Shown here one piece after another: positions 56,975-64,000 of a stretch of 64,000 nt of DNA. Where the stretch lies: NCBI RefSeq assembly GCF_002019635.1, contig NZ_KV917372.1, forward strand, positions 1,364,001 to 1,428,000, given 5' to 3'. How positions within the stretch are numbered: the first letter of the stretch is position 1; every line of letters begins with the position of its first letter. Under the pieces are notes generated by a model. The model was not told where the DNA came from. It saw only the letters and a list, made by a program, of their open reading frames with translations, and did not search any database. Both the position numbers and the translations under genes were made by a program. Source of the DNA: Metabacillus halosaccharovorans (GTDB taxonomy: Bacteria > Bacillota > Bacilli > Bacillales > Bacillaceae).

Positions 56975-58009
56975 CTACTTCTTCTCTTCTAACCCCTCCA
57001 AATACTCAACCGCTTCTGACAGAGTACCTACCGGGACAATTTTAACGTTATATCCATTATCCTCAGCTTGGGCAATAGCTTCCTTTTCATTTTGGTCAAG
57101 CCCGGTTAAGTCTTTTGGAGCAAAAAAGATGTCAGCTCCTTCTTCTTCAGCAGCGATAACTTTATGGGTGATACCACCAATTTGACCGACATTTCCGTTA
57201 TGATCGATTGTTCCTGTACCTGCAATTTTGTATCCCTTTGTAAGGTCATCAGCTGTTAGTTGGTTTAGTATTTCTAATGAAAACATAAGTCCAGCTGACG
57301 GACCTCCTATATCTTCACTTGTGATGCTGACTGTTTTTGGGATTGTTGCGGTAAATTCCTCTTCAGGCGCAATTCCGATCCCTACTTTATCAGTAGACTC
57401 GTCTAACATGATAATGTCCACTGTTTTTTCAAGTTCTTCGTTTCCTCGTAAAACAGTTAGTGCTGCACGATCACCTACGTTTTTATTCTGTTGGATATAA
57501 TCAATAAACTCAGGTGCTTCAACGATTTTGTTTCCATCTACACTTGTAATAATGTCGCCTACTTTCAGAATATCCTTTGCAGGTGAATCAGCTACAATAC
57601 CTCTGACAAATATACCTTTATAATCGATTGTAACCTCTTCATCAGCGGCTCTAAAAGCTGCAACCAGTGCATTCTGCTGTGAATCCTTCATCATGAAATC
57701 TAACAATCTATTATACTCTGTATCTGATAGATCTCCTTTTACACTCTCTTCCTCCATAATATCTGTATTTGGTGCTATCAGACCATATGCTAATAAATAA
57801 GGGTTAGCTTTTATTTGTAGGACAGTTGTTAAGTGAAAACTTCCCTCTTCGTTATCATAACCATCCTCTACCTTGATAATCGGTGCCAATTCTTCCATTG
57901 GTCCTGGTTGATATAAATAATAGGGTGTTGGTATAAAAGCTATTATGACTAGTACTAGCAAGATGAGAATATATCTTTTTACTCTTGGTTTAAATGATTT
58001 TTTTGTCAT
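56975..58009 (-). CDS. Membrane-anchored PDZ/Lon-type serine protease, YlbL/SepM-like
   Basis: A 344-residue protein with TM anchor at about 12-32, a PDZ domain (about 125-200, GIFVRGIVADSPA) and a Lon-type protease domain with Ser238 (GGPSAG) and Lys283 (THKVIAA), 45 residues apart as in Lon. SepM processes a streptococcal pheromone; YlbL in Bacillus has a regulatory proteolysis role. The usual ylbK-ylbM neighbours are absent, so this may be a second paralogue. Confidence 0.88.
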   Translation of the reverse strand: MTKKSFKPRVKRYILILLVLVIIAFIPTPYYLYQPGPMEELAPIIKVEDGYDNEEGSFHLTTVLQIKANPYLLAYGLIAPNTDIMEEESVKGDLSDTEYNRLLDFMMKDSQQNALVAAFRAADEEVTIDYKGIFVRGIVADSPAKDILKVGDIITSVDGNKIVEAPEFIDYIQQNKNVGDRAALTVLRGNEELEKTVDIIMLDESTDKVGIGIAPEEEFTATIPKTVSITSEDIGGPSAGLMFSLEILNQLTADDLTKGYKIAGTGTIDHNGNVGQIGGITHKVIAAEEEGADIFFAPKDLTGLDQNEKEAIAQAEDNGYNVKIVPVGTLSEAVEYLEGLEEKK

Positions 58010-58077
58010 GTGGTATCCGTGCTCCTAAAAATTTTTTCGTTATTTTTATTATAGTCCTTTCTACCTCTGTTTTGGCG

Positions 58078-58110
58078 AAAAAAAAGAGACGATATTAAAA
58101 ATCGCCTCTT
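58078..58110 (-). terminator. Intrinsic terminator after dynamin-like gene
   Basis: Minus strand GAGGCGAT/ATCGTCTC arms followed by eight T. Confidence 0.88.
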
Positions 58111-58116
58111 TTCCAT

Positions 58117-60876
58117 TTATATTGAACGACTATATGCCTTCTTCGCTTGAAGAGTAAAGTCCTGCTGCAGAAGATTTACTTCAAAAAGTTTTAATGGATC
58201 ATAGAAGACTTCAGGATTATCCCTCATATTCGCTAACTCTTCATTGCCGTTTTGAATAGTTTCTTTTGTTTCTATTATCGTGTTTTCAACCTCTTTAATC
58301 GGACCTTGAAAAAACGACGAAACATCTTGATTTAGTCCTTTTTCAAATAGTTCAAATGGCAGAAATAATTTATTAGCAATTGAATTAGTTACTTCTTCAT
58401 ACGATTCATTTTCAACATATTTTTTATATTGATTAAATAGCACGTGATTGCTTTGATTCATCGTACCGAATAGTTTTCCGGCACCTTTTAATATAAGCTG
58501 TGTTGGTTTATTTTTCAAAAGAATGTTTTCCTTTTCATAGCGAACACGGCCAGTCATTCTGGTTATATCACGGTTCCAGTCTTCTAATAACGAAAAATCA
58601 CACTGCAGGGAAAGCTTCTTTTCTTCATAAATATCATTGAATGTGTCACTCATTTCGTTCAAGTATGATTGACTTTCAAGAAGCTCATCATGTGAAGCAG
58701 AAATCCATGTTTCAAGTTGATTAAATACTGTAGGCAGTAATTTATCTTCGACATAGTCCTGTATTTTTGCATTCATTTTTTCATTCAGAGTAATGTGAAT
58801 TTGCTTGAAATCACTATCTTCTTTAATAAGAGCAGAGCTTTCTTTTAGTAGCTTAGGGATTGTCTCTGTTAATTCTGCTTTCGATACTTTTAATAATGTT
58901 TTATACGCAGAAATAACTGTGTCTACTTTTTCATACTGTAAATCTGATAACTTGTTTGTGAGACCCTTTAACCTAACTAATATATCTTCATTCCATTCAA
59001 TCGAGTAGATGAGACCTTTTTCCATATCCACACGTTTTTGAAGGAGATCAGCTAGAACTTTTCTTATTAATGTTAAAATATTTGCTGTCCGTTTCTCCCT
59101 CTTCTCCTTTATTTCATACGGGAAATGAGTAGAAAGGAAGGCATTTAATTGACTTAATTGCTGTCCAAATGGATGTAATGAAGAATAAGGAAGAATTTCT
59201 GCTTCCGGATATATATCTGCAATTTTCGATTTGATCTCATTCATAACAGCTTGAGTATGAGCATCACTCGCAATTAAATCTACCTTATTTAAAATAAAAT
59301 GAACCTTCACATCAGGTGCAAACTTTTTCAATTGATATAAAATATCACTTTCGTTTTCTGATAATGGTGATGATCCATCAAGAATGTAGAGTACTCCATC
59401 TGCCAATAAAGAAGTATTGAAGAGCTCATTGCGTGTTTCCTGATTTTTATGAATGGATGGTGAATCAATTAAGGCACATTGATGCTCATTCAAAAAGATA
59501 CATGGTCTCTTTACTTGGAACAATGAGGATGGGTTCACTTCCATCTCTTTCACTAATTCCCTTTGATCTTCAAGATAGCGATGACCGCTACTTGTAATTT
59601 GACTCATTGTAAGTTCATCGTCATCATGCAGAACAACAAAAGCTGAACTTGAGCCTTTAAAGAATTTATCACCTAGTAGTGAATTAACAAAAGTTGTTTT
59701 TCCACTGCCTTCCTCACCCATAAGCAAAAAATGCTGTTTAATGTTCGAGTTGATTAATTCCTCTAACCACCAGCTCACTCGTTTATCTACTTCAAGTGAA
59801 TGAGTTTCTGCCCAATTTTTTATCGTTTTGAACAACTGAAGTGCCTGCTCTGATCCATTTTGGTTATGTTCCACTTCAAAAATAACTTCCTCTGCTGTAT
59901 ACACAGCATCTTGAATAATCTGCCCAGGGAAGATTTCATTCCATGCAAGCACAGTAGCTGCAGGTGATAATGATGTTGCTCTTGTTGAAAGCTTTAACCA
60001 GCAAGCTAGCAAATGTGGAATAACTACTTGTAACTCTTTCAGATAATATCGACCATCTGTTAGTTCCTTAAATGTTTGTTCATAGAGTTCTACAATTTGA
60101 TTCCAGTCTGCATCCTCTTTATATTCGACTGTTGAAAGAACCATTTCATTAATTGTTTGGATCCAATGAAGATATGAATTTTCTTTTTTATAGCTATCCC
60201 ATAATGCTCCGATAAATGAAATAAGAGACGGCCTGCTAGCCTCATACATTGCGAGCAGTGCTTCCGCAAAATAATCCGGGCTAAAGATTTTGGTTTTACC
60301 TTCTTTTACATAAGAAGTCAATACTGAAAACCATTCTTCTTTTTGTGTACGTATCGCTTCTCTTACAGCTAACTTGACTGCATGTTCATCGTCGTTTTGT
60401 TCCTCATAAAAATCCCGTGCTGTCCTTGTTACCTCAGGATAGTCCGGGTCAATTATTACAGCCTTTTGAATCGTGTCATAGGCATGTTCAAGCTTTTCAC
60501 GTTCTGTATATAAGAAAAATAACTTAAGAGTTACTTCACTTTGTAGTGTCAGTTCTTCTGTTTCAATAGAAGTATACATATCCTCAGCGGCAGAGAGTAA
60601 CCCCAACTGATAATAGGCATCTCCAATATTCATTTTTGCCCAAGGTTCTAGTTCATTTTTAATATTTTCCCATTTAAAAATAGCTGTTTCGTAATCCTGT
60701 GCATGGAAATAGTATTCCCCTTGTGCATATCGTATGTATGACAAATCAAAGCTCTCTTCCCTGCTTTGTTCATCATAATACACCTGTCCCAGTTCATGTA
60801 CAGTATGTTTTTCATCACGTTCTTGCAAATAGGTCCGATAAAATGTCTTTTCAATTAGCTGTTCTTCTCTCGTCAT
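58117..60876 (-). CDS. Dynamin-like GTPase with N-terminal TPR region
   Basis: A 919-residue protein. Residues ~20-300 are TPR-like helices (e.g. GEYYFHAQDYETAIFKWENI), the GTPase has P-loop GEEGSGKTTF (about 387-396), a degenerate G3 (DSPSIHKN rather than DxPG), and G4 NKVD. A ~300-residue helical stalk with predicted coiled coil follows. The first 8 codons of the longer frame are dropped because AGGAGG lies six bases before ATG at 60876. Membrane remodelling, stress or phage defence roles are known for bacterial dynamins; none is shown here. Confidence 0.8.
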   Translation of the reverse strand: MTREEQLIEKTFYRTYLQERDEKHTVHELGQVYYDEQSREESFDLSYIRYAQGEYYFHAQDYETAIFKWENIKNELEPWAKMNIGDAYYQLGLLSAAEDMYTSIETEELTLQSEVTLKLFFLYTEREKLEHAYDTIQKAVIIDPDYPEVTRTARDFYEEQNDDEHAVKLAVREAIRTQKEEWFSVLTSYVKEGKTKIFSPDYFAEALLAMYEASRPSLISFIGALWDSYKKENSYLHWIQTINEMVLSTVEYKEDADWNQIVELYEQTFKELTDGRYYLKELQVVIPHLLACWLKLSTRATSLSPAATVLAWNEIFPGQIIQDAVYTAEEVIFEVEHNQNGSEQALQLFKTIKNWAETHSLEVDKRVSWWLEELINSNIKQHFLLMGEEGSGKTTFVNSLLGDKFFKGSSSAFVVLHDDDELTMSQITSSGHRYLEDQRELVKEMEVNPSSLFQVKRPCIFLNEHQCALIDSPSIHKNQETRNELFNTSLLADGVLYILDGSSPLSENESDILYQLKKFAPDVKVHFILNKVDLIASDAHTQAVMNEIKSKIADIYPEAEILPYSSLHPFGQQLSQLNAFLSTHFPYEIKEKREKRTANILTLIRKVLADLLQKRVDMEKGLIYSIEWNEDILVRLKGLTNKLSDLQYEKVDTVISAYKTLLKVSKAELTETIPKLLKESSALIKEDSDFKQIHITLNEKMNAKIQDYVEDKLLPTVFNQLETWISASHDELLESQSYLNEMSDTFNDIYEEKKLSLQCDFSLLEDWNRDITRMTGRVRYEKENILLKNKPTQLILKGAGKLFGTMNQSNHVLFNQYKKYVENESYEEVTNSIANKLFLPFELFEKGLNQDVSSFFQGPIKEVENTIIETKETIQNGNEELANMRDNPEVFYDPLKLFEVNLLQQDFTLQAKKAYSRSI

Positions 60877-60962
60877 CGTCTTCCTCCTACAACCCCTCAT
60901 ATAGTGACTATTAATATATAGTTTATCTTATTATTAACTCCCCTGCACTTTATAACATGAAA

Positions 60963-61059
60963 CATTAGAAAAACTTGGCTTGTCGCCAAGTCCTTATTGC
61001 GAAAGCCTTAGTTTTTCTTATACTATCATCCATAAAATTCATATACTTTCTGATAGTAT
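60963..61059. repeat. ~95-bp structured dispersed repeat, copy B
   Basis: Nearly identical to copy A at 12755-12852: AGAAAAACT opening, ACTTGGC-TTGTC-GCCAAGT hairpin, AGTTTTTCT closing, ATACTATCA/TGATAGTAT pair. A partial second copy of the first hairpin (TAGAAAAACTCGCC-ATCT-GGCGAG) follows at 61059-61085. Confidence 0.85.
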
Positions 61060-61133
61060 TAGAAAAACTCGCCATCTGGCGAGCCTGAAAGGCAAAAAGT
61101 AGCATAGTTGCACTAATTAACTAACTATTCACT

Positions 61134-61184
61134 AAAAGAAAAACCAATCTCTTCATATAATAATACGCATAGAGGCTTGGTTTT
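61134..61184 (-). terminator. Intrinsic terminator after 156-residue membrane protein gene
   Basis: Minus strand AACCAAGCCTCT and AGAGATTGGTT arms with an 18-base loop, then TTTCTTTT. Confidence 0.7.
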
Positions 61185-61206
61185 ATTAGGGTTTTTATAA
61201 AAATTT

Positions 61207-61677
61207 CTACTCTTTTTTTCTGCTATCAAGCTTCCTTAAAAAGTACATAATCAGTGCTCCAATCCCTAAGCCGGGAATTAAAGAGAGTATTGGAAAAAAA
61301 ATAGGTCCGATAGATATTCCGTTGAATTTTACAATAGGTGCATACATAGTACCAACTGTAACAGTGTAAGCACTACAAACATAGGGTAAAAAAGAGTAAC
61401 GGGGCATTTTTCCTTGTTCCGAATCCTTTACAGCATCCCACATGGCAAACATGTAAACACAAGGATAAAACATAAGCCATTGATAATTAAGTGTTTCAAA
61501 GGCTCTATCCATTTCTCCTAAGAAGCTAGACATTATCGCAGAATTAAAATGACTATTAACATTTATTAGAAATTCAAGAAAAATAAAGACAAAACCTTTT
61601 AATAATTTTTTATTAAGTATTTGAGCAAACCCAGGTAAGGCAATACTCCAAAGAATCGCTTCTGTTTTTGACGTCAT
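61207..61677 (-). CDS. Hypothetical multi-pass membrane protein
   Basis: A 156-residue protein with four to five helices, starting MTSKTEAILWSIALPGFAQILNKK, resembling small integral membrane proteins with a TM2-like opening (LPGFAQ). ATG at 61677 is chosen for a weak GGGAAG site; longer starts to 61713 are possible. It is 168 bases after the DUF350 gene, on the same strand. Function unknown. Confidence 0.65.
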   Translation of the reverse strand: MTSKTEAILWSIALPGFAQILNKKLLKGFVFIFLEFLINVNSHFNSAIMSSFLGEMDRAFETLNYQWLMFYPCVYMFAMWDAVKDSEQGKMPRYSFLPYVCSAYTVTVGTMYAPIVKFNGISIGPIFFPILSLIPGLGIGALIMYFLRKLDSRKKE

Positions 61678-61845
61678 CTGTATGCTTCCCATCATCATTT
61701 TTAAAGTAATCAATTACTTCCCTCGTTTTATTACTATTTACAATCACTTCCAAATCTATTCCAAAAGTGACCGTTTTTGATGAGTGGAATTTTGACAATT
61801 TTCGCTTACATATTGAAAAGCAGCATCCAAAAATACCCTATCTCT

Positions 61846-62250
61846 TTAATATGTCAAAGACGCAGCAATGATTAATCCTATTGAAACAGATAGAAAAAGT
61901 AAAAATAATCCAACTGCCTGATTATCATCATCGATTGCTTTTGTTATATTGAATTTTGGTGTTAAAAGTTCTGCGAGATAAAAAATAACAATCTGCATAA
62001 TAATGGCAACACTGCCCCATACGACCATATCAAATACGTTGACAGAGTTTGCAATTGAGGAATACAAAACAATGGCTAAACCTAAAATACGTCCTCCAAA
62101 TGCATAGACCGCAGCTTTATTCCCACTTTTAATTAGTTGCATTTCTTTATTTTTGGTTGTAATTTCAAATAAAATAATACCGACAAATAGAAGTACAATG
62201 GCTACACCAATATACGATAACGTTGCTAAAAACAAATCTAAAAATGTCAT
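61846..62250 (-). CDS. DUF350 membrane protein, YjfL-like
   Basis: A 134-residue protein with four helices: LATLSYIGVAIVLLFVGIILFEI, GRILGLAIVLYSSIANS, WGSVAIIMQIVIFYLAELL and the C-terminal LFLLFLSVSIGLIIAASLTY. DUF350 pairs with ATP-grasp amidoligase genes in many bacteria. ATG at 62250 follows GGAAGGG at eight bases, four bases after the amidoligase stop codon. Confidence 0.82.
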   Translation of the reverse strand: MTFLDLFLATLSYIGVAIVLLFVGIILFEITTKNKEMQLIKSGNKAAVYAFGGRILGLAIVLYSSIANSVNVFDMVVWGSVAIIMQIVIFYLAELLTPKFNITKAIDDDNQAVGLFLLFLSVSIGLIIAASLTY

Positions 62251-62254
62251 CTCT

Positions 62255-63520
62255 TTAATCCCTTCCTTCATGTTTTATACCAACTGGTAAAAAATAAGCA
62301 TTATTATCTGTTATTTGATTTCCTGCTCTTAACCCGATTCCACTTGCTTGACCATTGATAAGAAAACTGCCAATTAACAACTTTGCTTCCTTATAACCGT
62401 CTACAGTTTTTATCATTTTAGTTGGAAGTTCAACATATTTTTGATATACAGGTAAAGATTCTTCATATGTTTTATGTTGATCTTCGTAAAGCTTTCTTTT
62501 TCCCTGAAAAACTGAAACCGTGTCACCTTCTCTTCCGAAACTTGGTTTTTTTACATACTTCCAATTATTTGTCACAAACGCCTCATCTTCTAGGTAAGTT
62601 GGTAAGAAATACTGTTTAATCCATTGTTTTTCATTATTTGTATAAAACGGATGATCAAGTTCCATCATTCCCCATATTACTGATTGAACCGCTTTAGATT
62701 GAAGAAGGAATGAAGAAATGGGATTTAACATTATTAATTTATTTGAACAAACTAATTCTAAAAGCTGAATGCCAATTGGATCACCTGCTTCATTACCAAC
62801 ATCTTCAATCAAATGCTCAACAGGATATGTTTGCCGATATAAGATATCAATTTTGTTTCCTTTATCATCAAACAATCCTACTCCTTTTTCGATGGTTAAA
62901 TTATGCAGAGGCACATATTTTGCCTCAACATTTGCTACTTCCTTTAAATAATGGGTGGTATATTTATCTTCCTCATGGTCATCATGAGATGTGAACACTA
63001 TTGTTGGTTCGCCTTTAAATTTCCCCCGATGTAATACTTCAGCTAAAGCCTTTCTCATCCCACTTCCTAATTTTTCAGCAAAACCGGCATTAGGATCACG
63101 AACACCAAACTCCTTACACATAAGACCATTTACTAGAAATACTTCTTTTTCAAATGTGGGTGTATCACTGTTAAGCTCAAGAACTTTTAATCCTTCATTT
63201 GTTTGGACCAGATCTATTCTAGATATAACAGATTCAATAGGTAGTGCTCTATGTCTGATAAAAGGTAGTATTTTTTGAGGAATATCCAATTGAAGCAATG
63301 TTTCATCAGGTAAGCTTCTTAATAAATGACCTGTTTTAAAGAAGATAGAACCAATTCGATTGGTTGCTTGTCGAATGTCGGCCACCTCTTGGTGTGACAA
63401 ATAGGCAATATCATATAATGCGTATTCACTGTCATAAAGATCTTGCCAAAAAAAATCAATTGCTCCATATGCTTTTTTTCGTTTTATTTGATGATCAAAT
63501 AAGTTGTAATTCTTTATCAT
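62255..63520 (-). CDS. Glutathionylspermidine synthase-like ATP-grasp amidoligase
   Basis: A 421-residue protein of the C-terminal GSP-synthase ATP-grasp family (YjfC/YgiC type). Visible are ELNSDTPT (about 119), the ATP-binding YVKKPSFGREGDTVSV near 330 and a C-terminal GLRAGNQITDNNAYFLP. Members form amide bonds between an amine and a carboxylate; here the target is unknown, but the adjacent lipoprotein is a candidate. Its ATG overlaps the preceding stop codon by one base. Confidence 0.85.
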   Translation of the reverse strand: MIKNYNLFDHQIKRKKAYGAIDFFWQDLYDSEYALYDIAYLSHQEVADIRQATNRIGSIFFKTGHLLRSLPDETLLQLDIPQKILPFIRHRALPIESVISRIDLVQTNEGLKVLELNSDTPTFEKEVFLVNGLMCKEFGVRDPNAGFAEKLGSGMRKALAEVLHRGKFKGEPTIVFTSHDDHEEDKYTTHYLKEVANVEAKYVPLHNLTIEKGVGLFDDKGNKIDILYRQTYPVEHLIEDVGNEAGDPIGIQLLELVCSNKLIMLNPISSFLLQSKAVQSVIWGMMELDHPFYTNNEKQWIKQYFLPTYLEDEAFVTNNWKYVKKPSFGREGDTVSVFQGKRKLYEDQHKTYEESLPVYQKYVELPTKMIKTVDGYKEAKLLIGSFLINGQASGIGLRAGNQITDNNAYFLPVGIKHEGRD

Positions 63521-63861
63521 TACCCACCAAATCCTCCGCTGGATCCTTTCCCAAATCCAGAGCTAGAACTGGCGGTTTTGCCTCCTCCTTTGAAAGAGCT
63601 GCTGGATTTATAGCTTTTATATGCTGAACTCGTCTTTAAGCTACTTTTCGTTGAGTAAAACCGTCCCCCATAAAAATAATGGCCGTAATGTGATGAATAG
63701 TCATCATCACACTCCCATACTCCCTCATCAGCTTCCCATTCCCAGTCATCGCAATCAGTGTCCTCTGGAACAGGTGGTAATGATTCGTTATTACCGCAAC
63801 CAGCAGCTGTAATCATTGTTGCTGATATAATTCCTGTTAATAGCTTATTGGTTTTGCTCAA
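63520..63861 (-). CDS. Small lipoprotein with Ser/Gly-rich tail (DUF1190/YgiB-like role)
   Basis: A 113-residue lipoprotein with lipobox TAAGC (Cys22), an acidic, Trp/Cys-containing middle (about 35-58) and a basic Ser/Gly-rich tail ending GGFGG. TTG start, seven bases after AAGGAGGG. The gene order lipoprotein-amidoligase-DUF350 equals enterobacterial yjfM-yjfC-yjfL in content, so it is the probable substrate or partner of the ligase. Sequence similarity to DUF1190 is limited by eye. Confidence 0.7.
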   Translation of the reverse strand: MSKTNKLLTGIISATMITAAGCGNNESLPPVPEDTDCDDWEWEADEGVWECDDDYSSHYGHYFYGGRFYSTKSSLKTSSAYKSYKSSSSFKGGGKTASSSSGFGKGSSGGFGG

Positions 63862-63980
63862 GTGTTAACCCTCCTTATAAACCTCAATACTTCAATATAG
63901 AAAAGATAAAAATGGAAAAAAACAGTCAATATCCACCTTTTATAGTATAGTAAAAATAATCATAACTTTGGAGGTTTATT

Positions 63981-64000
63981 ATGAAAAAAAGTTATAAATT
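63981..64000 (+). CDS. 5' end of an unidentified gene
   Basis: GGAGG at 63970-63974 followed six bases later by ATG and the codons for MKKSYK. This looks like a start of translation, running off the window. No function can be assigned. Confidence 0.5.

Noticed and set aside
61613-61798. 61-residue minus-strand reading frame overlapping the membrane protein start
   Set aside because: No ribosome-binding site; hydrophilic sequence without family features; overlaps a better-supported gene in another frame.

Overview
The window is AT-rich, with strong Shine-Dalgarno sequences, frequent TTG and GTG starts and many intrinsic terminators. It encodes spore-engulfment proteins (SpoIIP and SpoIID families), a B. 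subtilis-type PutR/PutB/PutC proline system, FloT flotillin, a GH51 arabinofuranosidase and a perfect PhoP-box array. Together these point to an endospore-forming Bacillaceae (Bacillus sensu lato) chromosome. I see no rRNA, tRNA, insertion sequence, prophage or CRISPR array.

Region 1 (1-12.6 kb) is mixed housekeeping. It holds the 5' part of a sigma-54 activator, a YlmA-like ABC ATPase, a LysE exporter, an orphan GvpU-like protein, an amino acid permease, a divergent SpoIIP/SpoIID pair, a cold-shock protein, a Cof-type HAD phosphatase, a DUF1801 protein, PutR and FloT. Region 2 (12.9-21.7 kb) has the putBC operon, abfA facing a divergent ArsR-type regulator with an unusual C-terminal half, small proteins, a YesL-family membrane protein and an ECF sigma/anti-sigma pair. 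Region 3 (21.8-29.7 kb) has pstSCAB-phoU behind an array of seven PhoP half-sites, a DUF1284 protein, UppP, small proteins and a D-2-hydroxyacid dehydrogenase.

Region 4 (29.9-38.9 kb) is a complete guanidine-assimilation locus: permease, carboxyguanidine deiminase subunits (UAAP1/UAAP2), guanidine (urea-type) carboxylase and allophanate hydrolase. Two separate guanidine-I (ykkC) riboswitches precede the permease and the enzyme operon. Region 5 (39-46.9 kb) has an azoreductase, two small or membrane proteins, PEP carboxylase and a two-component system. Region 6 (47-56.7 kb) is a sugar locus. An ABC importer without its own ATPase and a TIM-barrel isomerase lie under a LacI regulator with TGTAACCGGTTACA-type operators. 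Divergent to these are a second LacI regulator and a dehydrogenase-ThuA-dehydrogenase trio that suggests 3-keto-glycoside chemistry. Region 7 (56.9-64 kb) has a SepM/YlbL protease, a TPR-dynamin-like GTPase, a membrane protein and a lipoprotein / ATP-grasp amidoligase / DUF350 operon resembling enterobacterial yjfM-yjfC-yjfL.

Two repeat families recur. One is a ~95-bp structured element (three copies plus a fragment). The other is a ~52-bp-period hairpin repeat (GTCCTTCA...TGAAGGAC) found in the guanidine operon and after the ThuA operon. The best candidates for under-described biology are the keto-glycoside locus, the lipoprotein-amidoligase-DUF350 operon, the SpoIIP/SpoIID divergon, the arabinofuranosidase regulator with its 13-bp inverted repeat, and the two repeat families.
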